Shown here: in pieces, positions 36,351 through 44,373 of the stretch
Layout: each line of letters starts with the position of its first letter
Position numbering within the stretch: position 1 is the first letter of the stretch
Assembly (NCBI GenBank): GCA_052066835.1
Contig: JBQHRJ010000007.1
Origin: UBA2821 sp902763335
GTDB lineage: Bacteria; Bacillota; Clostridia; Lachnospirales; Lachnospiraceae
Length of the DNA: 64,000 bases
Reading direction: 5' to 3' (one strand)
The notes under the pieces: generated by a model
The model's database searches: none
Told to the model about the DNA's origin: nothing
The model's input: only the letters and a program-made list of their open reading frames with translations
Program-made: the position numbers and the translations under genes

Positions 36351-36791
36351 TTACTTTACTAAATTTTTGTTAAAACGATATCCTACACCCCATACCGTCT
36401 GAATATATATTGGTTTGCCAGGATTGTCCTCTATCTTTTCCCGAATATTCCGGATATGGCTCATGACAATATTGTGATCACCAAAATAAGGTTCTTTCCA
36501 GACTCTATCATATATCTGCTCTTTGCTGAACACTTTGCCAATATTCTGTGCCAACAAAAGCAGTATTTCAAACTCTGTATAGGTCAGTTCAATCTCATTA
36601 TTTTCACGAACCACAATCCGTTTCTGTTCATCAATATAAAGTCCTTCAAAATAAAGCTGCCCGTTTGGGACATCTCCCTGATGCAAAATCTCTGTTTCTC
36701 TATTCATACAGGATAAAATGCGATTAATAATATATTCCTCATCATCCCTAAATGATAAAATCAGCACCTTCCCAAAAGAACCACCTCCCAT
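36351..36791 (-). CDS. Winged-helix (OmpR-type C-terminal) regulator without a clear receiver domain
   Basis: This 146-residue protein has a complete OmpR-type winged helix (about 60-142, ELTYTEFEILLLLAQNIGKV and IMSHIRNIREKI, TVWGVGYRFNK). The first 50 residues (LILSFRDDEEYIINRILSCM) do not contain a receiver domain, though the stretch resembles the end of one. It is either a stand-alone regulator of the IME, as such proteins often occur in these elements, or a truncated response regulator. It is encoded downstream of a complete two-component pair and upstream of the mobilization genes, so control of transfer is plausible. Confidence 0.7.
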   Translation of the reverse strand: MGGGSFGKVLILSFRDDEEYIINRILSCMNRETEILHQGDVPNGQLYFEGLYIDEQKRIVVRENNEIELTYTEFEILLLLAQNIGKVFSKEQIYDRVWKEPYFGDHNIVMSHIRNIREKIEDNPGKPIYIQTVWGVGYRFNKNLVK

Positions 36792-36812
36792 TATGCTTGG
36801 AATTGTTGCAAA

Positions 36813-36929
36813 TTACTTTCCATCTCTAAGGTTCTTGTTTTTTATGCAGCACCTCCGTTTTGCATTTTCTCTAATAACCAATTGTCCTATACCGGCTATA
36901 ATCAGCAATATTGCAATCGTATCAGTCAA
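36813..36929 (-). CDS. Possible small membrane peptide or gene remnant
   Basis: A 38-codon frame starts with TTG at 36929 behind AAGGGG and encodes a hydrophobic helix (TDTIAILLIIAGIGQLVIRE) followed by a basic Cys-containing tail. Codon choice and the helix look protein-like, but the start is weak and no family is recognised. It could be the 3' end of a decayed gene. Confidence 0.25.
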   Translation of the reverse strand: MTDTIAILLIIAGIGQLVIRENAKRRCCIKNKNLRDGK

Positions 36930-37039
36930 AGTAAACGATACCCCTTAGAGAATATCTAAGCATTCGTTTCATAGGCACATGAAAATATGTCTGCTCTGCG
37001 ACGGCTTTTTTGCAGTCGTGCGGCAGATTGGTTTAGTTG

Positions 37040-37681
37040 TTATTGGCGAACGGTGTCAGCTTCTTCTTGTGTGAGTTGACCATTTTTAACTGCATCAGAA
37101 ATGGCTTTATCTAATTCCTCAACTGTGGAATAATTGCCAATGTGTACTGTTTTTCCGTTATCCTTTGTTACATCAACACTATAAGAGGAAACTACATCTT
37201 CAGTAGGTGGAATCATGGAGTAGGTATCGCCGTCACCGTTGTCTTTGGAATACAATACTCCATTTTTTATACTTTTCAGAGTTTCTTTATAGCTGGCAAT
37301 CATGGCATCTACGCTTTCCTGCGTAAATTCATGGAATACGCCTTGCCCATCATACCAGCCATCTCCGGTTCCAATCAAAGATTCCATTTCTTTTTTCTGT
37401 TCGTTCATCCACGCCTCGTATTCATCGGCTGTCCACCACTGCACATCCGGTGCCGCATTGTTCTTCTCATAATCTGCCTCGTCGACCCAATTTTTACCGT
37501 CAACACTGATTTGTCCACCGTCTGTATCCTGATAAAGAATATCTGCGCCGGATGCGTTTCCTGTTTCGGATGTTGAAACCTTTGGTGTGTCCGAAGCCAA
37601 TGCGCTTGCATAAGTAACTCCTGCAATGCTTAAACAGATTGCTCCACACAATCCTATTGCCAAAATTTTTTTGTTCTTCAT
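37040..37681 (-). CDS. Exported protein of the IME two-component locus
   Basis: This 213-residue protein has a signal peptide (NKKILAIGLCGAICLSIAGV, then ASALA as cleavage region) and a mature domain without known motif, rich in Trp, Tyr and acidic residues (WWTADEYEAWMNEQKKEME, GDGWYDGQGVFHEF). It ends with a helix pair (VEELDKAISDAVKNGQL). It lies downstream of the kinase and regulator genes, behind a hairpin and its own likely promoter. Similar small exported proteins often accompany two-component systems; it may be the output of the system or a signal partner. Function unknown. Confidence 0.65.
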   Translation of the reverse strand: MKNKKILAIGLCGAICLSIAGVTYASALASDTPKVSTSETGNASGADILYQDTDGGQISVDGKNWVDEADYEKNNAAPDVQWWTADEYEAWMNEQKKEMESLIGTGDGWYDGQGVFHEFTQESVDAMIASYKETLKSIKNGVLYSKDNGDGDTYSMIPPTEDVVSSYSVDVTKDNGKTVHIGNYSTVEELDKAISDAVKNGQLTQEEADTVRQ

Positions 37682-37700
37682 AGATAAGACCTCGCTTTCT

Positions 37701-37736
37701 AAAAATTATAGCTGCCCTATTGAGGACAGCTATAAT
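37701..37736 (-). terminator. Terminator or attenuator between the IME kinase and exported-protein gene
   Basis: ATTATAGCTG..CC pairs with GG..CAGCTATAAT (37705-37736, 13-bp stem with one mismatch) and TTTTT follows on the minus strand. A possible -10 TATATT overlaps the stem start, so this hairpin may regulate the exported-protein gene. Confidence 0.65.
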
Positions 37737-37770
37737 ATAACAAAGCAACTTGGATATAGTTTGCATGGAT

Positions 37771-37788
37771 TATGGATTTTAGATGGAG
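37771..37788 (-). promoter_or_regulatory. TCCAT direct repeats before the exported-protein gene
   Basis: On the minus strand CTCCATCTAAAATCCATA has TCCAT twice with an 11-bp period, and a third TCCAT follows 7 bp later. It overlaps the kinase stop. The form resembles the TCTCCATA boxes of the first two-component system, but it should belong to the IME's own regulator. Confidence 0.35.
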
Positions 37789-39239
37789 TTGTCTATCGGC
37801 TGCGTGCAGGGCAATTCAAACCAAAACAGTACACCATTGCTTGTATTTGAAATGCCGTACTTTGCATGGTGCATTTTCATAATTTTATGAACAATATAAA
37901 GTCCTAATCCGGTTCCGCCTGTATTGCGGTTACGAGATGCGTCTGCCCGATAGAAAGCTTCAAACAAATGTGGGATAGCATCATCAGACACATGGACACC
38001 TGTATTTTCAATTTCACCACGAATCGTACCATGCATATCAGACAAAGATATACGAATCAATTCACCACTTGGCGAATAGCGAATTGCGTTTACCAATATA
38101 TTTTGAATTGCCCGCTCCATCTGCGCTTGTTCCACTTCACAATAAAGGCGGGTAGGAATATTTGCTTCAAGACGCTGTTTCTTTTCTTCCAATAAATCTG
38201 TTACTGTGGCAACCTGTACCCGAAATATTTCCGCAAAATCAACGGTTTTATATTCGGATTCTTGAGTTCCCTCTGCTTTAGAAACATACAACAGCTCTTT
38301 TACCAACTTTTCCATCCTATCAACAACGGCAAGGGAACGCTCCATGTACTCTATGTGGTTTTCATAGCCGCAGACTCCGTTCAGCATCCCCGCTAAGTGT
38401 CCTTTCAAAATGGTCAATGGTGTTTTCAGTTCATGGGATGCTGCTGAGAAAAAGTCTACCCTCTGTCTTTCTAACGCCTGTTCCTTTTCAATATCTGTTT
38501 TGAGCTGTTGGTTTGCAGTTTGAAGATCGTTCAATGCAGAGGATAGCGAAGCAGACAATGAATTTAGATTTTGCGCCAAACACCCTAATTCATCTTCTCG
38601 TCCTGTACTACATTGACCGGAAAAATCCAGTTCCGCCATTTGCTTTGAAATCTTGCTCAGTCGCACAATAGGTCGAGTGATGTACCTTGCATAGAGCCAT
38701 GCACAAAGGAGAGAAAGCAGAAAAACCATTAGGATGACATACGGAAGTATAGACAGCAATACCTTTGTTGCCTGCTGTACAACGAACAAATCCGTTTGAA
38801 CTGCCAATGTATAAGCAGTACCGTTTTTTAGCGTGAACGGATAAAAATTCGTCGTAGTTGCCCCGGATGGTTGCATATCTATGAACGACTCATCTTCATC
38901 AAATGTAACTGTGTGGTCTGCCGAAATAGTAGATGTTTCCGTTGATGTCTCATTCGGATATATAATAGAGCCATTACTATCCTCAATCCAAAAAGCAGCA
39001 TTTGTTTCCTTTGAAAAATTAGATATATCATTTTCGCAATCAGATATATTGTCAAAGGATATCATTTGCTCAACAAGGTGCATAGCGGCTTTCTCCGTAG
39101 CCGCATTTATCAAATTGGAATATGTCGTAGGCAACAACTTTGAGATGAAGAAATATGTTCCGCTGCAAGCTGCACCCAGTAGAAGAAATGTAATTATAAA
39201 AATCTTGACGGATAACCGTTGCTTAATGTACTTTGTCAA
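37779..39239 (-). CDS. IME sensor histidine kinase
   Basis: This 486-residue kinase has a membrane segment at 12-32, an extracytoplasmic domain of about 125 residues, and a second segment (about 165-187). HAMP, a HisKA helix with SAASHELKTPLTIL (phosphate-accepting His), the N box NILVNAIRYSPSG and the G box TGGTGLGLYIVHKIM follow. It starts with TTG at 39239 behind GAGGGGTGG and overlaps its regulator by 17 bases. The arrangement resembles VanS-like pairs carried by mobile elements. The signal is unknown. Confidence 0.88.
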   Translation of the reverse strand: MTKYIKQRLSVKIFIITFLLLGAACSGTYFFISKLLPTTYSNLINAATEKAAMHLVEQMISFDNISDCENDISNFSKETNAAFWIEDSNGSIIYPNETSTETSTISADHTVTFDEDESFIDMQPSGATTTNFYPFTLKNGTAYTLAVQTDLFVVQQATKVLLSILPYVILMVFLLSLLCAWLYARYITRPIVRLSKISKQMAELDFSGQCSTGREDELGCLAQNLNSLSASLSSALNDLQTANQQLKTDIEKEQALERQRVDFFSAASHELKTPLTILKGHLAGMLNGVCGYENHIEYMERSLAVVDRMEKLVKELLYVSKAEGTQESEYKTVDFAEIFRVQVATVTDLLEEKKQRLEANIPTRLYCEVEQAQMERAIQNILVNAIRYSPSGELIRISLSDMHGTIRGEIENTGVHVSDDAIPHLFEAFYRADASRNRNTGGTGLGLYIVHKIMKMHHAKYGISNTSNGVLFWFELPCTQPIDNSI

Positions 39240-39888
39240 TTCTGTATCCCACCCCTCTGATTGTTTTTATATAGTCAGCATTTAACTTTTTGCGAATGTT
39301 CTTTATGTGACTGTCAACAATCCGTTCTTCGACCTCCAAATCCTCCGACCACAATCGTTCAAGCAACATTTGCCGAGTAAAGACTTTCCCTTGATTTTCA
39401 AGCATAAGCCGAAGAAGCATAAACTCTTTGCTGGTCAAAACGACTTCGTTTCCTTTGTGATATACATGAAACCCGTCATTATCCATACTCAATTCTTTAT
39501 AGGTGAGCAGGGATTGATTTTGATTTTCCGCAGTCCTACGGCGAAAAATAGCCGCAATCTTACATAGCAGGATTTTGGGTGAAAAGGGCTTTGGAATGTA
39601 ATCATCAATCTGCTGTTCAAAACCCCGTAACTGGTTTTCTTCATCTGAAAGTGCAGTAAGCATGATGATAGGAACTTGTGACCTCTTGCGAATGACCTCA
39701 CATACACCATAACCGTCGATTTTAGGGAGCATAATGTCTAACAGCACAAGGTCGATTGTATCATCAAACATTGCAATCCCAGTCACGCCATCAGACGCAA
39801 CGGCAACTTCATAGCCTGCATCAACCAAATGGTTTTTCAGTATATCTTGAATATCCAAGTCGTCCTCAACAACTAAAATTTTCTGCAT
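39223..39888 (-). CDS. IME OmpR-family response regulator
   Basis: This 221-residue regulator has a receiver domain (VVEDDLDIQ, phosphorylation Asp in LVLLDIMLPKIDGYG, KPFSPK) and an OmpR-type winged helix (RIVDSHIKNIRKKL, IRGVGYRI). The ATG at 39888 follows GGAGGTGG; the longer frame to 39918 is not supported. It is co-transcribed with the kinase at 39239 and is distinct in sequence from the regulator at 9224. The direct repeats near 37771 are candidate targets. Confidence 0.88.
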   Translation of the reverse strand: MQKILVVEDDLDIQDILKNHLVDAGYEVAVASDGVTGIAMFDDTIDLVLLDIMLPKIDGYGVCEVIRKRSQVPIIMLTALSDEENQLRGFEQQIDDYIPKPFSPKILLCKIAAIFRRRTAENQNQSLLTYKELSMDNDGFHVYHKGNEVVLTSKEFMLLRLMLENQGKVFTRQMLLERLWSEDLEVEERIVDSHIKNIRKKLNADYIKTIRGVGYRIDKVH

Positions 39889-39945
39889 TATTCCACCTCC
39901 AAGTCTGTAGTGTATCATAGTTTTTTGAATTTCCGATGAAGCGTG

Positions 39946-40131
39946 CTATTCTTTCTTGTCTCCGAAAGACTTCCTGCGTCCATCAACAGGCTTTTCAGCA
40001 TCCTTTGGTATCAGCCACATATACCCAAGTTTAGAAGCACCCGGTATTCGGTTTTCTTTGCAAAGTATCTGTACTCGCCTTTCTGAAATGCCCCATTTTT
40101 CCGCTGCCTGCGGTGCAGACATATATTCCAT
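39946..40131 (-). CDS. Excisionase-like helix-turn-helix protein
   Basis: This 61-residue protein has a MerR/excisionase-type winged helix (MSAPQAAEKWGISERRVQIL, then CKENRIPGASKLGYMWLIPK). Small proteins of this kind act as recombination directionality factors or local regulators in integrative elements. It lies between the recombinase group and the two-component system. The ATG at 40131 is used here; the frame stays open upstream without a start, and a second ATG is at 40122. Direct ATGTAA repeats about 100 bases upstream could be its binding sites. Confidence 0.75.
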   Translation of the reverse strand: MEYMSAPQAAEKWGISERRVQILCKENRIPGASKLGYMWLIPKDAEKPVDGRRKSFGDKKE

Positions 40132-40221
40132 AGCTTCATCTATCCCTTCTCTTATGGTTTCAGCATGATTATACTCGGATAGCCGAACAATAGCAAGATA
40201 TGAATTGTGAGTTAGGGCAAC

Positions 40222-40252
40222 TATGTAACTATGTAAACGTAATGTAAATGTA
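40222..40252 (+). repeat. ATGTAA direct repeats upstream of the excisionase-like gene
   Basis: ATGTAA occurs at 40223, 40231 and 40242, with a partial copy at 40248, spaced 8, 11 and 6 bases. The stretch lies in the 200-bp gap between the two small IME genes. It may be an operator or an accessory binding site for excision. Confidence 0.4.
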
Positions 40253-40330
40253 TCACGATTCTATAGTTTTATACATTTTAAAACATCCGGCACACCCTCC
40301 GGGAGTGTCGAAAGACAAGAATAGCAAGCA

Positions 40331-40501
40331 CTACCTTTTCCTCCGCTTAGAGTAATACTTCCCGCACCACACAATCCTGCACCGGAAGCTCTGCTTACAG
40401 TCATACACACACTTCTTGCACTGATCATTATACTGTATCCTGTTCTTGTCATTCAAAAAGAACACCCACAACCGTTTTTCTTTTTTGCCCATCCTCGCCA
40501 C
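40331..40501 (-). CDS. Small Cys-rich basic protein of the IME
   Basis: This 56-residue protein starts with GTG at 40501, seven bases after GGAGGG (an ATG follows at 40492). The sequence GKKEKRLWVFFLNDKNRIQY is followed by five Cys (CKKCVYDC, then two more) and a Lys/Arg-rich end, so a zinc-bound fold is likely. I remember similar small proteins next to recombinases in clostridial elements, without assigned function. Reading frame, ribosome site and Cys spacing support it. Confidence 0.6.
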   Translation of the reverse strand: MARMGKKEKRLWVFFLNDKNRIQYNDQCKKCVYDCKQSFRCRIVWCGKYYSKRRKR

Positions 40502-40643
40502 TGCGATACCCTCCTGCAAAATGTTCAAATTATGTAGCCTTTTTTCGTTTTTTATGCCCTTTAAGCGTATCAAAAGGCTTTCAAGGCATATTTACCGTCC
40601 CTTCATCAGGAACGCCTTAAATCGTCCATTTCCTGTCAGAAAA

Positions 40644-40669
40644 GGCAATCAGTGTTCAAACCGATTGCC
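40644..40669 (-). terminator. Terminator after the IME recombinase operon
   Basis: GGCAATC pairs with GATTGCC (7 bp, loop 12) and TTTTCTG follows on the minus strand, 24 bases past the 116-residue gene. Confidence 0.7.
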
Positions 40670-40692
40670 CCCTCAGATGTTGTGACACTTTC

Positions 40693-41043
40693 TTATTCCG
40701 TCTGTATCTGCCGGAATGCTTCTTCAAAATGTGCTAAAACCTTATCCCTTTCTGCCCGCTGTTCCTTTGTCAATGACGGTTCATAATCTTCAAATTCTTC
40801 TGTCCCGTTAACCTTTGCCTTATCCACAATCCAGCAGAATTTCCATTTACCCAACAGGTGATGATACAAGTCCTCTGCATTGTCGTAGCTGGAATTATTC
40901 TCAAAGTATCCGTCCATGTAATACTCCAGTACAATAAAGCCGAACCTGACATCATATACCACACACATATCTCCCAATTCATCCATCATGCTGCGGAACA
41001 GTTCCACAACCTTTGTACACTTTCTGATTTCTTCCTGTTTCAT
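40693..41043 (-). CDS. Small protein of unknown function, paralogue of the ICE gene at 60010
   Basis: This protein of about 116 residues has no recognised domain. It contains VVYDVRFGFIVLEYYMDGYF and an acidic, Trp-containing middle (YHHLLGKWKFCWI). The protein at 60010 has the same layout: Cys near the N-terminus, an aromatic GFVxLxYY segment, a central Leu-rich Trp helix and an acidic Lys-rich end. ATG 41043 follows GGAGG by 11 bases; the frame opens at 41061. It lies 5 bases after the recombinase stop, probably co-transcribed. Confidence 0.6.
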   Translation of the reverse strand: MKQEEIRKCTKVVELFRSMMDELGDMCVVYDVRFGFIVLEYYMDGYFENNSSYDNAEDLYHHLLGKWKFCWIVDKAKVNGTEEFEDYEPSLTKEQRAERDKVLAHFEEAFRQIQTE

Positions 41044-41065
41044 AAGCTCTCTATCCTCCATACCC

Positions 41066-42892
41066 TTAACCGTTTACTGTTACTTCCTTTGATTTCTGTT
41101 CTTCCTCTTCGATACGCTTTCTCCGCTTTTCCATGTATCTGCGGTTATATTCTGCTTTTTTTGCCCTGCGTGCTTTCAGCTTTTCGTGCTCTGCAATTTC
41201 TTCCGCAGTCGGCTCTTTTACAGGCAGTTCAAACTTTCCGATAAAATTCAGGTAAATCTCCACTTCCTGTACCCTCTCGCCACTTGAATAATCCGCTTCA
41301 TGGACAAGTATCTTTTCCACAAATTCATTCAGCATGGGGGTAGTTAATTCACTGAAATCCGTATAGCGTTTCACAAGTTCTATGAATTTGTCTGCCCGGA
41401 CTGTATCACTCTCATATTTTTCAATCTCGGCTTTGGCATTTTCCATTGATATTTCAAGGGTGTCCTGTTCATTTTCAAACTCGCTGAGCATAAATTCAAA
41501 ACGCTTGTCAGACAGCTTTCCGCTTATATTATCCTCATACAGTTTCTTCATTAGCATATTCAGCTCGTTTACACGCTTGGTATCCTGTGCAATTTTTCGT
41601 TTCAAAGACTTTATGCTCTCTTTCTGCTTGTCTCTCGAAGAGGAATATATCCTGTTGATAAATTCCTCCTCATTGGTAATCACATAATCACTGACCGCTT
41701 TGATGGTTTCCAGCACCAGCTTTCTTACAACCTCTGTCCTGATATAATGCTGGCTGCACTGTTTATCATAACTCTGTCTGCTTAAGTTATAGGTGGAACA
41801 GTTATACTCATCACGATCCGGTCTGCGTTTTCCATTTAATTCCCCTTTCCAATTTCTTGCCCTTCCTGCTCCGCCACGATGGTTATACATTTTCGCACCG
41901 CAATCGGCACAATACAACAGTCCCGTAAATGGATTGGCTTCACCGACTGTATCCGTCCTGCGGACAGTCGTTCTCAGCTCCTGCACCTTATTCCACATTT
42001 CTTCAGAAACGATTGCTTCCTGTGTATTCTTAAAAATAACCCAGTCCTCTTTTGGTGTCTTTTTTGCCCTCTTATCCTTGTAGGACTCTTTATAAGAGCG
42101 GAAATTTACGGTATGCCCCATATACTCCGGCTTGGAAAGAATATCCCTCACCGTTGCCCCACGCCACACATAAGGGGTTGCAGTATTATTGTTGGAACGA
42201 CAGGTTCCAAGTCCCCGCTTGGCAAGATAATAGGATGGACGCTCGATTTGTTCCTCCGACAGTATCCTTGCAATCTCATAGGGTCCTTTCCCCTCCAGAG
42301 ACATCCGGTATATCCTGCGCACCACCTCGGCAGCTTCTTCGTCAATTACCCACTGGTTTTTATCTTCCTCACTTTTCCGGTAACCGTAAATGGCATTATT
42401 GGTGGTGTGTTTTCCCTCCATTCCCCTTGCACGAAGCACCGTAGTCACTTTCCGGCTAGAGTCACGAATGTACCACTCATTCATGATGTTTAGAAACGGG
42501 GCGAACTCACTGCTCTCCCTTTTCTGATTGTCAACTCCGTTTGCAATCGCAATAAAGTGAACTTCCTTTTCCTTGAACATGACCTCCGTATAAAAGCCCA
42601 CCTGCAGATAGTCACGCCCTATCCGGCTCATATCCTTTACAATGACTGTGCCAATGCTTCCGTCCTCAATTCCTGCTACCATTCTTTTCCAGTCCGGTCT
42701 GTCAAATGAACCGCCGGAATAACCGTCATCTGTGAAATGCTCTATGTTGGTATAGCCATTCTGTTTTGCATAGTCCTCAAGCATCTTCTTCTGGTTGACG
42801 ATACTGTTACTGTCCCCTACCATTTCATCATCACGAGAAAGTCTTTCGTAGAGGGCAGTAATCTTTTCATTTTCTGCTTTTTTTGTTCTCAT
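41066..42892 (-). CDS. tnpX: Large serine recombinase (TnpX-like) of the IME
   Basis: This 608-residue enzyme has an N-terminal resolvase domain (about 10-160, ALYERLSRDDE with the catalytic Ser, SRIGRDYLQVG) and a recombinase domain (about 175-300). A zinc ribbon (GLLYCADCGAKMY, then YNCSTYN, about 325-400), a coiled coil (about 430-520) and a basic DUF4368-like tail (KAEYNRRYMEKRRKR) complete it. This is the layout of TnpX from Tn4451. It lies at the right end of the IME, starting about 50 bases from the crossover point. It should catalyse excision and integration with a GA core, as the flanking topB halves show. Confidence 0.92.
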   Translation of the reverse strand: MRTKKAENEKITALYERLSRDDEMVGDSNSIVNQKKMLEDYAKQNGYTNIEHFTDDGYSGGSFDRPDWKRMVAGIEDGSIGTVIVKDMSRIGRDYLQVGFYTEVMFKEKEVHFIAIANGVDNQKRESSEFAPFLNIMNEWYIRDSSRKVTTVLRARGMEGKHTTNNAIYGYRKSEEDKNQWVIDEEAAEVVRRIYRMSLEGKGPYEIARILSEEQIERPSYYLAKRGLGTCRSNNNTATPYVWRGATVRDILSKPEYMGHTVNFRSYKESYKDKRAKKTPKEDWVIFKNTQEAIVSEEMWNKVQELRTTVRRTDTVGEANPFTGLLYCADCGAKMYNHRGGAGRARNWKGELNGKRRPDRDEYNCSTYNLSRQSYDKQCSQHYIRTEVVRKLVLETIKAVSDYVITNEEEFINRIYSSSRDKQKESIKSLKRKIAQDTKRVNELNMLMKKLYEDNISGKLSDKRFEFMLSEFENEQDTLEISMENAKAEIEKYESDTVRADKFIELVKRYTDFSELTTPMLNEFVEKILVHEADYSSGERVQEVEIYLNFIGKFELPVKEPTAEEIAEHEKLKARRAKKAEYNRRYMEKRRKRIEEEEQKSKEVTVNG

Positions 42893-42912
42893 TTTTTGTC
42901 CTTTCTTGTGCT

Positions 42913-42930
42913 TTTTTCTTAACTACCCTT
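42913..42930 (-). repeat. IME right inverted sequence
   Basis: The complement reads AAGGGTAGTTAAGAAAAA, identical to 33663-33680. The premature stop of the topB 5' fragment (TAG) lies inside it. Confidence 0.8.
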
Positions 42931-44371
42931 TACAATATAAGTCCTCCGTGAAGTGTTTCGGTGGTACAGTGAAATGTTCACTTACCTTTGTTTCCTCCAC
43001 AGGAATGTTCATTCCTTCGGAAAGTTCCGGCAGCTTCTTCTCCTTTTCATCGGCAGCATCCTTTTCCTCTGTTGTCTTATAGGAACGCTTAAACGCATCC
43101 TCAAAGTCCTTCCAGCCATTTCTCACAACCTCTTTTCCGGATACCTTAAAAGTAATATCTCCGCATCGAAGCTCCGCTTTTGTTGTATTGTAAATGTGCT
43201 TTTCCCCAGCGGCACACAACAGACGGTTGGCACACAGGGATAAGATTTTCATTTCCGTTTCCGGCAATGCTGTAAGGTCTGCCTTTGCTATCTCCATTGT
43301 GGGGATAATGGCATGGTGGTCTGTAACCTTCTTACTGTTTAACACACGCTTAATATCCGGATGAAATATGATATTTTGTTCAAACAGAATGGAAGCAAAA
43401 ATTGCATCAATCACACTTTTTGCAGTCTGCTCCATATCATCGGACAAATACTGGCTGTCCGTTCTCGGATAGGTACAGAGCTTCTTTTCATAAAGGCTCT
43501 GGGTATATTCCAATGTCTGCTTTGCGGTGAAACCAAATAATCGATTGGCATCCCTCTGAAGCGTGGTAAGGTCATAGAGCTTTGGCGGTGCCACAGTTTT
43601 TTCTTCCTTTAATACTGATGTGACAAGTGCCTGACCGCCTGCACAGATATTTGCAACCTTCTCCGCTTCTGCTTTACTGTTTATCTTATCCGTGACAGCA
43701 TCCACACCACCACCAATGATGTGTGCCATGTAATAGGCTTCCTTCTTAAAATTCATAATCTTTGTTTCCCGGTCAACCAGCATGGCAAGGGTAGGTGTCT
43801 GTACCCTACCCACTTTCAAGACCTTGCCGCCATAAAGCACCGTAAAAAGTCTTGTACCGTTCAATCCCACAAGCCAGTCTGCCTGCTGTCTGCAAAGTGC
43901 CGATTCATACAAATGATCATATTCACTTCCCGGTTTCAATTCTGCAAAACCCTCCCGGATCGCACTTTCCTCCATAGACGAAATCCACAGACGCTTCATG
44001 GGCTTATTACAGACTGCCATTTCATAAACCAGACGGAAGATAAGCTCTCCCTCCCGTCCGGCATCGGTAGCACATACCACACTGTCTACTCTTGCCTCAT
44101 GCATCAGTTCCTTTAACACCCTGTACTGTGCTGCTGTATCCTTTTTTACTTCATGCTTCCATTGTTCCGGTATCATGGGAAGACTCTCATAGCTCCACTT
44201 TTTCCATGCATCAAAATAGGCATCCGGCTGTGCCAACTCAACCAAATGCCCTACACACCACGAAACAATGTATCCGTTTCCCTCCATATAGCCGTCTTTT
44301 CTCTCATTCGCCCCGATTACGCCTGCAATGGACTGTGCCACGCTTGGCTTTTCCGCTATTACCAACTGCAT
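42923..44371 (-). CDS. topB: DNA topoisomerase III, N-terminal fragment (topB 5' part)
   Basis: This 482-residue fragment holds the Toprim domain (LVIAEKPSVAQSIAGVIG, DAGREGELIFR about 105-115) and the catalytic core with active-site Tyr in LCTYPRTDSQYL (about 305). It ends PPKHFTED followed by four residues read from the IME (LYCKG). The C-terminal part, including the zinc ribbon, is at 32968-33643. Native length would be about 702 residues. TopB of such elements unwinds DNA during transfer or replication, so the IME may impair ICE function until it leaves. Confidence 0.88.
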   Translation of the reverse strand: MQLVIAEKPSVAQSIAGVIGANERKDGYMEGNGYIVSWCVGHLVELAQPDAYFDAWKKWSYESLPMIPEQWKHEVKKDTAAQYRVLKELMHEARVDSVVCATDAGREGELIFRLVYEMAVCNKPMKRLWISSMEESAIREGFAELKPGSEYDHLYESALCRQQADWLVGLNGTRLFTVLYGGKVLKVGRVQTPTLAMLVDRETKIMNFKKEAYYMAHIIGGGVDAVTDKINSKAEAEKVANICAGGQALVTSVLKEEKTVAPPKLYDLTTLQRDANRLFGFTAKQTLEYTQSLYEKKLCTYPRTDSQYLSDDMEQTAKSVIDAIFASILFEQNIIFHPDIKRVLNSKKVTDHHAIIPTMEIAKADLTALPETEMKILSLCANRLLCAAGEKHIYNTTKAELRCGDITFKVSGKEVVRNGWKDFEDAFKRSYKTTEEKDAADEKEKKLPELSEGMNIPVEETKVSEHFTVPPKHFTEDLYCKG

Positions 44372-44373
44372 CC

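Larger units (their letters stand above)
33644..42942. mobile_element. Integrative mobilizable element inserted in topB
   Basis: A 9.3-kb Tn4451-like unit carries a large serine recombinase at the right end, a MobA/MobL relaxase and TnpW at the left end, and regulators between. The two halves of topB flank it. The 18-bp inverted sequence AAGGGTAGTTAAGAAAAA lies at 33663-33680 and, inverted, at 42913-42930. Both junctions contain GA inside an Asp codon (33645-33644 and 42943-42942 on the minus strand), and crossing over there restores topB exactly. Tn4451's TnpX is known to use a GA core. The element has no conjugation genes, so it must borrow those of the ICE. Confidence 0.9.

Noticed and set aside
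36984..37022. Imperfect inverted repeat after the exported-protein gene
   Set aside because: Several mismatches and no T run; not called as a terminator.
40132..40254. Open frame upstream of the excisionase-like ATG (NSYLAIVRLSEYNHAE and onward)
   Set aside because: It stays in frame with the gene but has no start codon or ribosome site and runs through the ATGTAA repeats; probably chance.
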